Assembly: GCF_005239225.2 (NCBI RefSeq)
Contig: NC_133297.1
Location: forward strand, 6,890,392-6,954,391
Direction: 5' to 3'
From: Populus alba
Lineage: Eukaryota; Streptophyta; Magnoliopsida; Malpighiales; Salicaceae
DNA length: 64,000 nucleotides
The notes below the pieces were generated by a model, which saw only the letters and a program-made list of their open reading frames with translations, was not told where the DNA came from and did no database searches. The first letter of the stretch is position 1. Each line of letters starts with the position of its first letter. Positions 9,726 to 24,790 of the stretch are shown one piece after another. A program made the translations under genes and the position numbers.

Positions 9726-11129
9726 TCATTTCTTCTTTTTGAGAAATTCAACAAACTTACCAATATAGTAATCCTGATGCAACTTCTGGTTTCCGAAAAT
9801 CGCAGCAGCTTCACTTGCTTTCTCCCTCAAGCTTTTTCCTTCCTCGGATACCATTGCGAGTTTCAGAGCCTCGGCTACACCATCGCGGGTAAACGACCCA
9901 TCTTCCCCTCTCTGTACTTCCACACCTAAACCCTTCTCAACCAAATACCTTGCACACAAAGGTTGGTCGACGATGAATGGCAAGAGAATAAGGGTGTGAC
10001 CAAACTGCAAAGTTTCAATAATAGAACCCCATCCAGAGTGAAATAATGATCCCCCGATTGATGGATGACCCAAGATTTCCATCTGTGGCGCCCATCCCAT
10101 GCAAACAATCCCTCTATCAGATGTCCTTTCACCGAATCCTGAAGGCAGAGCTTCAAGATCATCGTTGGCCCAACCGGGTTTTCGTAATGCCCACAGAAAT
10201 GGCAATCCAGATAACTCTAGCCCGTGAGCAATCTCATATACTTGATCTCTGGTTAGCTTATACTCGCTACCAAACCCTACAAACACAACGGACTTCGGCT
10301 TTTGGTCATCGAGCCATTTAAAGATTTCACCCCACCTCCCATCAGTGAATTCCTTTCTTTCTGGCTTCTCCTGGGGCAACAAACCTACTGGGATCACGGG
10401 TTTTCCTAGCAGCCTTTCAAATAGATTCAAGTAGTCTCCTTCGAACTCGGCACAGCTGCGTACCGCTACAGCTTGGCATCCATGGAGTATCTTGGAGACC
10501 CTTCCACCATCCGTGATCCCAGAAGCATTTCCTGTATAAATCCATTCAAAAATTCCAACAGCCTCGTGGTTTCGATAAGCTACCGAGGAGGGAAAGTCAA
10601 CCCACTCTGGTTTCGTTATCATACTCGTCCATGAAGGCCTAAGTCTTTTTTGACCATCGCCAACTAATAAGCACTCTGGGTTCCCAAGAAACACATATGC
10701 AACAGCAGAGAAAACAGAGAAATGAATAAGAGGAACCTTTTTTTCTCTAGCAATCTCTACCATCCAATAAGGAATCATGTCAATGATTATCCAGTCTGGA
10801 AGTTGATCGGCGATGAACTGCTTCAAGGGGTGCTGCAGGAGATCATATGCAGTCTTCAGGTACTCGATTTTCTCCGCGGGAATGTCAACCGTGGCCTCTC
10901 CATCTTCTGGCAAGATATCATTGTCTAAGCTTGGTAGTGGAAACTCTACGAATTTCACCAAGTCTGCTAGACTTGGAGGAATTTTAGGGAGTCTTTTGAT
11001 GTTTCTTGGGGTTGAAACAAAGGAGACTTTGATTCCAGCTTTGGCTAAATCTATGGAAAGTTGAAAGAAAGGTATCATATGGCCAAAGGCAATCCATGGA
11101 AGCATCACTATGTGAAGTTGCTCTGCCAT
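9726..11129 (-). CDS. UDP-glycosyltransferase, UGT91-like
   Basis: An intact, intronless 467-residue family-1 glycosyltransferase, expected to move a sugar from a UDP-sugar to a small plant metabolite in the cytosol. UGT91-group enzymes often add a second sugar (rhamnose or glucose) to an already glycosylated flavonoid or terpenoid; the substrate here cannot be told from sequence. The N-terminal MLPWIAFGHMIPF carries the predicted catalytic His17. The plant secondary-product (PSPG) box spans about residues 346-389, from WAPQMEILGH to PFIVDQ, with HSGWGS where many UGTs have HCGWNS, as is usual in UGT91. Length is normal for the family. A minus-strand TATA box lies about 100 bp upstream. A near-identical second copy at 14381-15785 is frameshifted, making this the only intact copy in the window. 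Confidence 0.93.
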   Translation of the reverse strand: MAEQLHIVMLPWIAFGHMIPFFQLSIDLAKAGIKVSFVSTPRNIKRLPKIPPSLADLVKFVEFPLPSLDNDILPEDGEATVDIPAEKIEYLKTAYDLLQHPLKQFIADQLPDWIIIDMIPYWMVEIAREKKVPLIHFSVFSAVAYVFLGNPECLLVGDGQKRLRPSWTSMITKPEWVDFPSSVAYRNHEAVGIFEWIYTGNASGITDGGRVSKILHGCQAVAVRSCAEFEGDYLNLFERLLGKPVIPVGLLPQEKPERKEFTDGRWGEIFKWLDDQKPKSVVFVGFGSEYKLTRDQVYEIAHGLELSGLPFLWALRKPGWANDDLEALPSGFGERTSDRGIVCMGWAPQMEILGHPSIGGSLFHSGWGSIIETLQFGHTLILLPFIVDQPLCARYLVEKGLGVEVQRGEDGSFTRDGVAEALKLAMVSEEGKSLREKASEAAAIFGNQKLHQDYYIGKFVEFLKKKK

Positions 11130-11226
11130 TAATTCAAGGTATGGAGAAAAAGAAGATTTCCCAGGCTAGGAATTAGGGCAAACCTGTATGAATTTTAGAG
11201 TATTGAGAAAGGAGGTTTAAGATCAG

Positions 11227-11233
11227 TATATAG
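11227..11233 (-). promoter_or_regulatory. TATA box of intact UGT gene
   Basis: CTATATA on the minus strand, about 98-104 bp upstream of the start codon at 11129. The second UGT copy keeps the same site in slightly changed form. Confidence 0.55.
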
Positions 11234-11384
11234 GGACTGAATACAGGAGCCAATTAGGACGGACAGTAAGCAGATTTCAATGAAAAGAGCAAAACCTTGT
11301 CTGGAGATTAACGAGTGAATCTTTCAGGGACTTCAATGATTTTTAAATTTCACATGGAAAGCACTTCCGATATTTAACGAGCCA

Positions 11385-12477
11385 TTGCAGAGAATGGAGA
11401 TAAGTTAGATTGGGTTCATCCGTGAAAAACCAAAAAAAACACCAACATAACCTAGCCTTTGGACAGTTTAAGGGAAAAATTGTAATCATACTATAAAATG
11501 CTATTAAAGTACAAGGTAAATTTAATATGATTATTAAAAGTGTACAGTTTAAAGTGTTTTTCTATTTAAAAATAATATTTTTTATTTTTTATCCGAGGTA
11601 AGTTTTCAGAGAAAAAAAAAAAAAAGACTGGTGGGAATCTTTATTATGCATGAATATTGCACTGTGTCGGTGCATGAAATCCAGTACAGATGTAAAGCCA
11701 ACTGTCAATCCAAATGAAATAAATGCAAATGAAATAAACGGGGATTGGTTTATATGGCAGAGATTTTGTGGTCTTGGACTGATGGACCAATGAAAATTAC
11801 GAAAAGGAAAATGACTTGACGCAATCAAGCATGGAGCCGGCGAAAATCATTTAAAATGATGGTGTAAACGTTCGGCTCACAAATATAACCTTTTAGCATT
11901 CTTAAAAAAAAAAAAAAAAACTCTTTTTTTCTTTCAAAAATTTGATGTCTGCTATTTCATCTCTATTATGAGAGGTGTGATCCTTGAAAAATGATTTTTC
12001 AATTCTATTTTATTTTGTTTGGAATTGTGGAAATATTTTATATCAATTTAAAAAATAAAATAATCTTTATTTTATTTTAAATCTTGATACATTCTTGATT
12101 TTTTGAATAAATTTTAGTTGAAATGTTTTGGTTTCATTTCACATGTTTCGTTGCGGGTTTGAAAAGTCATTGAATCAAATTGAACCCGATTTAATTTAAT
12201 TAATTAAACCACTCAGGTATAAAAAGTTATTTTTCATTACTATTTTTAATAACAATGATATTAATAATAATATTAATAATAAAAAGCTATCTTTCATTAC
12301 TATTTTCAATAACAATGATATTAATAATAATAATTACTATTTTCATTAACAATGATATTAATTTTTTTAAAATTAGATTTATCATTAATATCATTGTTAG
12401 ATTTATCATATATATAGTTTATATTCATGTTGTTTTTTTCATGTTTATACTTTATAGAAATTTAAGACTATAAATTG
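11385..12477. repeat. Repeat copy B2 and first tandem unit
   Basis: From about 11500 this block is repeated again from about 12478, giving a direct tandem duplication with an offset of roughly 978 bp. It includes repeat copy B2 (11757-12480), related to 5564-6250. B2 shows the empty target of the DNA element at 12914: the text runs uninterrupted through CTTTCAAAAATTTGATG near 11932. Inside B2 a local repeat of TTTCATTACTATTTT-AATAACAATGATATTAATAA occurs twice (12230 and 12292). Confidence 0.7.
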
Positions 12478-12913
12478 CTATTAAAGTACAAGATAAAATT
12501 AATATGATTATTAAAAGTGTACAGTTTAAAGTGTTTTTCTATTTAAAAATAATATTTTTTATTTTTTATCGAGGTAAGTTTTCAGAGAGAGAGAGAGAGA
12601 AAGGACTGGCGGGAATCTTTATTATGCATGAATATTGCACTGTGTCGGTGCATGAAATCCAGTACAGATGTAAAGCCAACTGTCAATCCAAGTGAAATAA
12701 ATGCAAATGAAATAAATGGGGATTGGTTTATATGGCAGAGATTTTGTGGTCTTGGACTGATGGACCAATTAAAATTACGAAAAGGAAAATGACTTGACGC
12801 AATCATGCATGGAGCCGGCGAAAATCATTTAAAATGATGGTGTAAACGTTCGGCTCACAAATATAACCTTTTAGCATTCTTAAAAAAAAAAAAAAAACTC
12901 TTTTTTTTTTCTA

Positions 12914-13767
12914 GAAGGTGTTTGGTATTGTGGTAGCTGTTGTGGTTATGATTTTAAAAAAATTGGTTTATAAAAAGTACTTTTAATTGAGATTGGTTTG
13001 AAAAAATAGGTGTTTGGTTAAAACTGTAGTTGAAATTGAGGTTGAATAAAAAGTAATTTAATATGTTTGGTTAAGAATGCTTTTAAAATTGAGGTTATAA
13101 AATAATTTTAAGAAATATATATTAATATTGATGGTTTTAAATTTAAATATTGTAGATTTAATTACTCATATTACATCATGGAATAAATAATACTTTATAT
13201 AAAATATTTTTTATTATTCCATTAAACTATGTATAATTTCATTATGTACAAAATTCATCCGATAAGAACTATAATTTTCATAATTTTTTGAGCGTGTAAT
13301 AAAATTAGATAAAATATTATCAGATATAAAATTGATATTATAATGCAAGTGAATTTAATTCACTCTATACTACTTTTTCAAGAAAAAAATATTATTCACA
13401 TCAGTGCGAATGAATTTAATTTATTCTTAATTAGTTTTCTTTTTTAAATAATAAAATCAACACACTGCTAGAAAGAAAAAAAGAAAAACTGGACGAACAG
13501 TGCAAGTGAATTTCACTGTTCACGTGAACAGTGCAATTCACTTACACTGTACATTTTTTTTAAAAGTGAATTACACTGTTCACACTAATTGCACTGTTCA
13601 ATGAACAGTGCACAGTGCGTTAAAAGCATGATTTTATTGCTTTTCATTACCTGCGGTTTGGATGCAAAATTTACGTGGGACGTACAGTAAATCACGTTTT
13701 TTCATTACCAAACGGTTGCCACTACCCTTTATTTAAAACGCAGCCGCAGCCGCAGAGCCAAACAGGC
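12914..13767. mobile_element. Nonautonomous DNA element, about 854 bp
   Basis: Repeat copies B1 and B2 give the uninterrupted site, so the insertion is directly visible. The left end reads GGTGTTTGGTATTGTGG and the right end, reverse-complemented, GCCTGTTTGGCTCTGCGG: imperfect terminal inverted repeats of roughly 30 bp. Flanking TCTA at 12910-12913 and 13768-13771 may be the target duplication, possibly longer with a mismatch. No transposase frame exists. The interior carries palindromic AACAGTG repeats at 13497-13611. A related, apparently truncated copy lies at about 24364-24790. Superfamily (hAT or PIF/Harbinger-like) is not settled. Confidence 0.65.
13497..13611. repeat. Palindromic AACAGTG cluster
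   Basis: A 54-bp near-perfect palindrome at 13497-13550 pairs 25 of 27 positions, with a perfect 20-bp core at 13514-13533 centred on CACGTG. A second palindrome, GCACTGTTCA-a-TGAACAGTGC, lies at 13591-13611. Confidence 0.9.
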
Positions 13768-14380
13768 TCTAAAATTTGATGTCTGCTATTTCATCTCTAT
13801 TATGAGAGGTGTGATCCTTGAAAAATGATTTTTCAATTCTATTTTATTTTGTTTGGAATTGTGGAAATATTTTATATCAATTTAAAAAACAAAATAATCT
13901 TTATTTTATTTTAAATCTCGATATATTCTGGAATTTTTGAATAAATTTTAGTTTGAAATATTTTGGTTTTATTTCACATGTTTCATTACAGGTTTGAAAA
14001 GTCATTAAATCAAATTAAACCCGATTACAATCCCATTCCAGGCTGAACCGCTGACGGTCTAAACTAGCTCAGCTAGAAATGAAGTCTTTTATTTCACATC
14101 TTTTCTCTCTATTTCTCATCGGACACCATGGTTTGCAGATTAACGCAGTGCGCAGATGCCCATGAATTTATTATAAAGGCAGCTAAATGCTGCATAGTAC
14201 TGTACATTCAAATAGCTATTTTGAAGAGGTTTCTTTCTTCTTCTTTTTTTTTAAAAAAAAGAAAGAAACTGTTTTATTCCACACATGAATACTCGAGAAC
14301 ATGAAGCACCTAAATAAAATCTCAAGCATGGGTGATGATCAAATCTGCCTTGCGAGTTGTGACCATGTCCTGCAAACATT

Positions 14381-15785
14381 TCATTTCTTCTTTTTGAGAA
14401 ATTCAACAAACTTACCAATATAGTAATCCTGATGCAACTTCTGGTTTCCGAAAATCGCAGCAGCTTCACTTGCTTTCTCCCTCAAGCTTTTTCCTTCCTC
14501 GGATACCATTGCGAGTTTCAGAGCCTCGGCTACACCATCGCGGGTAAACGACCCATCTTCCCCTCTCTGTACTTCCACACCTAAACCCTTCTCAACCAAA
14601 TACCTTGCATTCAAAGGTTGGTCGACGATGAATGGTAAGAGAATAAGGGTGTGACCAAACTGCAAAGTTTCAATAATAGAACCCCATCCAGAGTGAAATA
14701 ATGATCCCCCGATTGATGGATGACCCAAGATTTCCATCTGTGGCGCCCATCCCATGCAAACAATCCCTCTATCAGATGTCCTTTCACCGAATCCTGAAGG
14801 CAGAGCTTCAAGATCATCGTTGGCCCAACCGGGTTTTCGTAATGCCCACAGAAATGGCAATCCAGATAACTCTAGCCCGTGAGCAATCTCATATACTTGA
14901 TCTCTGGTTAGCTTATACTCGCTACCAAACCCTACAAACACAACGGACTTCGGCTTTTGGTCATCGAGCCATTTAAAGATTTCACCCCACCTCCCATCAG
15001 TGAATTCCTTTCTTTCTGGCTTCTCCTGGGGCAACAAACCTACTGGGATCACGGGTTTTCCTATCAGCCTTTCAAATAGATTCAAGTAGTCTCCTTCGAA
15101 CTCGGCACAGCTGCGTACCGCTACAGCTTGGCATCCATGGAGCTAGTATCTTGGAGACCCTTTCACTATCCGTGATCCCAGAAGCATTTCCTGTATAAAG
15201 CCATTCAAAAACTACAGCAGCCTCATGGTTTCGATAAGCTACCGAGGAGGGAAAGTCAACCCACTCTGGTTTCGTTGTCATACTCGTCCCTGACGGCCTA
15301 AGTCTTTTTTTACCATCGCCAACTAAGCACTCTGGGTGCCCAAGAAACACATATGCAACAGCAGAGAAAACAGAGAAATGAATAAGAGGAACTTTTTTTT
15401 CTCTAGCAATCTCTACCATCCAATAAGGAATCGCGTCAATGATTATCCAGTCTGGAAGTTGATCGGCGATGAACTGCTTCAAGGGGTGCTGCAGGAGATC
15501 ATATGCAATCTTCAGGTACTCGATTTTCTCGGCAGGAATGTCAACCGTGGCCTCTCCATCTTCTGGCAAGATATCATTGTCTAAGCTTGGTAGTGGAAAC
15601 TCTACGAATTTCACCAAGTCTGCTAGACTTGGAGGAATTTTAGGGAGTCTTTTGATGTTTCTTGGGGTTGAAACAAAGGAGACTTTGATTCCAGCTTTGG
15701 CTAAATCGATGGAAAGTTGAAAGAAAGGTATCATATGGCCAAAGGCAATCCATGGAAGCATCACTATGTGAAGTTGCTCTGCCAT
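14381..15785 (-). pseudogene. UGT91-like glycosyltransferase, frameshifted copy
   Basis: A second UGT copy, near identical to 9726-11129. The first part (15785 down to about 15150) reads correctly to about residue 220, then an extra CTAG at about 15142-15149 shifts the frame, adding about 25 unrelated residues before a stop at 15072. The rest of the protein, including a complete PSPG box, is open in the other frame (14381 to at least 15085). There is also a one-codon deletion (ECLVGDG against ECLLVGDG). Differences are clustered in the middle third; the first 89 residues are identical and the C-terminal 234 differ at only two sites. A promoter like that of copy 1 is kept. It is called a recent pseudogene; a real but truncated N-terminal product or a sequencing error cannot be excluded. 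Confidence 0.85.
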
Positions 15786-15882
15786 TAATTCAAGGTATGG
15801 AGAAAAAGAAGATTTCCCAGGCTAGGAATTAGGGCAAACCTGTATGAATTTTAGAGTATTGAGAAAGGAGGTTTAAGATCAG

Positions 15883-15889
15883 TATATAT
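15883..15889 (-). promoter_or_regulatory. TATA box of frameshifted UGT copy
   Basis: ATATATA on the minus strand, about 100 bp upstream of the start codon at 15785, at the same place as the TATA box of the intact copy. Confidence 0.45.
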
Positions 15890-16035
15890 GGACTGAATAC
15901 AAGAGCCAATGAGGACGGACAGTAAGCAGATTTCAATGAAAAAAGCAAAACCTTGTCTGGAGATTAACGAGTGAATCTTCCAGGGACTTCAATGATTTTT
16001 GAATTTCACATGGAAAGCACTTCCGATATTTAAAG

Positions 16036-17247
16036 AGCCAGGGGGGCAACCAAGTCTCGAATGTGAACTTCATGCTGATTTTTCTTCTTTAAAAATTATA
16101 TTTCCGTGAATCACAAGTAATTTAATTATTCAATATTCAACAGTAATTTATACAAAACACCACTTAAAATTTTTTTAAATTATTATTTAAGAGAAATAAA
16201 TTATTATACACAAAGCACTAACAAATATTTTGAAAATGCAAAAATAAATGTGCTTCTAGTATATTACTTGTGCAACTAACAAATTTGATTTTTGCTCTTT
16301 ACATAACCAAGCTTCCTCGGGTATTTAAATATACAAAAGTCTATACATGTTTTATAAGGATCTAAAGTTCATAAAAGAAAATAAAATAATTCAGTTTCTA
16401 GAAGGAAAAAAAGATGACATGACATCAAATGACAAGAGAGAAAAGAAAAATACAGAAAGATTGAAACAATAAAAATGCATTACAGCTACGACAATACGCT
16501 GCCATTATTATTAAAAAAATCTTAACAAAACAAATATATAAACATCATAAAAAGGCCACTTTGAAGCTGTTAATCAGATGCCAACATATGAGCATGCAAC
16601 CATTTTTAAATGGAACGGGTGGCTCGTCACTAGCTCTTTAATTACTAAATATATGGTAATTTTATGATTTTAACACTACTAATATTTTTTAGTTATTAAA
16701 TAAAATATAATTACAAACTTGTAAATAATTTAATGTTTTTTGTTCATTTCTTTTAAAGTGTCATGTAAAGTATCATGAGTTTATAAAGTCGAAATAATAG
16801 AGATAAATTATGAAGCGGTGTAAATTATAGGATCTTCAGTGTAATTTTTTCTAGATTTTTATTTGAACTATATTAATTATTTTTTAGTTATTATACATTT
16901 GATATGAAAATAATAATATTAATAATAAAGTGTATATGAAAATTCGATTGAAATCGGTTGTTTATTATTAAATGTTTAAATAGATTTGAAACATGATTTT
17001 ATCACATTAAGCTTTGAAGCATACAAAATATAGATACATTATTTTAATGTTTACTAGAGCACTCCTCACATGGCACAGCCCAAGAAGAACCTACACCAAC
17101 TAAAGATGGAACCTTCATAGAGATTCTACTCGGCAAACTTGAGAACCATGCTGCTTGTCCTCTGTCTTGCACTTTCTGATGTCGTAACAAATCTGAGATA
17201 TCAGTTCATAGAACTCTAAAGAAAATTGTAAGCAAATCCAATATACA
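16036..17247. other. AT-rich gap without recognised gene
   Basis: Lies between the UGT copy 2 promoter and the 3' end of the MAP kinase. No coding region or clear repeat boundary was recognised. About 100 bp before the MAP kinase homology (17070-17240) base composition becomes more gene-like and may be the distal 3' untranslated region. Confidence 0.45.
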
Positions 17248-17366
17248 CAATATGTTTCTTATCTCTTCTTCTCTCGGAGAACCTGATGGATTTTATATAA
17301 TAATGTTGTACATCATAATCATGGGATACCTTCCCAACTGCACACGACAAGTTGATCAGATAATTC

Positions 17367-22648
<5,282 letters not shown>

Positions 22649-24363
22649 TTTTGTCAGTAGCAGCCTGAAAGGATCCAATTAAGCTAGAGCGAAGAGGAGA
22701 TAGAAAGGAGATGGCTAATTAAGCAGTCCAGTAGTTGTTGTTGAAGAGGAGGAAGAGGGGCTTAAAAAGAGGGCGGGCGTGTTAGTAGGCGTAGAGCTTT
22801 CTCGTTTTCACATTTCTTCTGGTTTCCGTGTGGGCTATTTTACTACTATTAGAGTCTACCCTTTACAGGGACGAGTGAGAGAAGATGAAAGGTAGAGGTG
22901 GACTGGACCGTGTGGTGCTCGACTTTTGAACTGGAAAAGCTTAGCCTGCCTCGTGACTCGACAATTTGCTTGCTGACTTTTATTTAATTTATCTCAGGTA
23001 GTTTTTCCTAGAGAGAACAGGAAGGAAACTATACACTGTTTTTGTTGGTGATTGTGATTTAACTCTAATTTATCAAACTTTGAATTCTGACTTTTCTAGG
23101 TCTCTCGTATTTTTATGATCAGTAGCGCGATTGATTGAAAAAAAAAGAGAAAAGAAATTATGGGTGGATGGCATTTGATTTCGATTGGATCTAGCTCAAA
23201 ATCACTGGTGTTTAGGCCTGCCTCAATTTAGCCAGAGCAAGCGGACCCGAACTTCAGAATCATGTCTATTATCCCATTCTTAATTTTCGATTTGGGTGAA
23301 CTGCAAGAGAAAGATGCAGGAAACGGACCCACCAAACATTCCTTCCTTCAACATGAACAGCTCAGATGATGATGGTGGTGGTGGTGGTGGTTATCTGCTC
23401 CCTCCATTTTTGTTCAAACTAACCTAACTGTAAGAAAACATTACACTGATAATTTGAAGTATCTTTGCATTGCATTTCGAGTCACAGTCATGGTTCGTTC
23501 AACGTATGTTTGCTTGGCGTGCTTGATACTTCGATCAAATTACTTTTATGTGTTTTTTTTAAAAAATAAAAAATATATATTATTTTAATATATTTTATAA
23601 TAAAAAAACACTTTAAAATATTACTTCAAAACCACGCTTTCAAATCACCACGAAGAGAAGGTTCCCGTGTTCCAAACTACCCTTGAACACAGCTTGCTGA
23701 AAAATCAAGAAGGAAGCAAAAAGACTCCCTCCTCCAAGAGACGATCCAATCGAAATCAAGGCCTACCTTCCTTATTTTCCACCGAACGGAAAATCCACCA
23801 TTTTCCGGATTTAGTCTCCCTAAACGTGATTTTTGTCTACTCAAACACGAACCTTCATTGACATTAGCATCTCCGGATTTAGTCTCCCCAAACGTGATTT
23901 TTGTAATTCCACACGTATACTTTATTTGGCCATGGCATTACTGAATTCCTGATTGCGGTATTTTTATGGAATCCGGGGAAAATTTGTTCAGGATACTCTA
24001 GAATTCGAAAAATTAATGCATTACTTTAATGAAATAATACCATGTTGGATTTACTACTTTTTTTCATTGATAGTATTAACTAAAACACTCAAACAAATCT
24101 GGATCATTACATCTTGTAAAAGACTCCTAATTTTCAATACATTTTGATCCCTTTAACAAGCCATTCATTTTTTTAAAAAAAGAAAAAAGAAATTCCATAA
24201 ACTTGGATTGCCATTTTGGCCTTCGTTATGTTCCAATTTTAAATTGGTTTTAGCTCCGAAATTCTTCTTTCTTTGCTCAAAGCTAAAGGTTTTACTCTTT
24301 CCAAATAACCACTTTTCGGTCCCGATTTCCTCTAATTAAATTACTTGTGAAAAAAACAAAGGA
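22649..24363. other. MPK4 leader, promoter and upstream spacer
   Basis: Bases 22649-22780 probably hold the 5' untranslated leader and 22780-23000 the promoter of the MAP kinase; no clear TATA box was found. A (GGT)n/(GAT)n microsatellite lies at about 23366-23392. A dispersed AT-rich repeat lies at 23545-23640. A 34-bp direct repeat occurs at 23804-23837 and 23872-23905. No gene is supported. Confidence 0.5.
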
Positions 24364-24790
24364 GTGTGTTTGATATTATAGTAGCTTTTGTAGTTATTAT
24401 TTTGAAAAAAATTGTTTTATAAAAAATATTTTTGGTTGAGGTTGGTTTGGTATTTATATATGTTTGGTAAAAAACTGTTGTTCAAATTGAAATTAAACAA
24501 AAAGTAGTTTAGAATGTGTTTGGTTAATAATATTTTTTAAATTGAGGCTATAAAATAATTTTAAAAGATATATATTAATATTGATGGTTTTTAATTTAAA
24601 TATTATAGATTTAATTACTATTATTACATCATAAAATAAATAATATTCTATATAAATTATTTTTATTATTCCATTAAACTATATATAATTCCATCACATA
24701 TGAAATCTATCCGACAAGGACTATAGTTTCCTTGGTTTCTTAAACGCGCAACAACTTTAGGTAAAATATCATCAGAAACAAAATTGGGTT
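24364..24790. mobile_element. Truncated relative of the 12914-13767 element
   Basis: Starts GTGTGTTTGATATTATAGTAG and stays alignable with 12917-13340 through shared stretches such as GATATATATTAATATTGATGG and TAAACTATATATAATTCCAT, then loses similarity before the palindromic part. It indicates a dispersed family. Confidence 0.65.

Larger units (their letters stand above)
9417..11384 (-). repeat. UGT duplication unit, copy 1
   Basis: Nearly identical to 14024-16035. The left boundary shares TTACAATCCCATTCCAGGC (9417 and 14024); similarity ends on the right just after CACTTCCGATATTTAA. The unit includes the whole UGT coding region, its promoter and its 3' flank. Confidence 0.85.
12478..14023. 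repeat. Repeat copy B3, second tandem unit
   Basis: Repeats 11500-11905 with a (GA)n tract (about 12586-12601) in place of the homologous A-run. It is interrupted by the DNA element at 12914-13767 and resumes with TAAAATTTGATGTCTGC. Its right edge joins the second UGT unit at about 14024. Confidence 0.7.
14024..16035 (-). repeat. UGT duplication unit, copy 2
   Basis: Copy of 9417-11384 in direct orientation, including promoter and 3' flank. A small insertion near 14068-14120 (CTCAGCTAGAAATGAAGTC and following bases) distinguishes it from copy 1. Confidence 0.85.

Noticed and set aside
10046..10321. Antisense open frames across both UGT genes (also 10813-11064, 14701-14976, 15469-15720)
   Set aside because: They mirror the UGT coding sequence and occur in both copies only because the copies are near identical.
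15072..15150. The extra CTAG in the second UGT copy as part of an intron or programmed frameshift
   Set aside because: UGT copy 1 has no intron there, no usable donor/acceptor pair surrounds the four bases, and no slippery sequence is seen; a simple insertion is enough.
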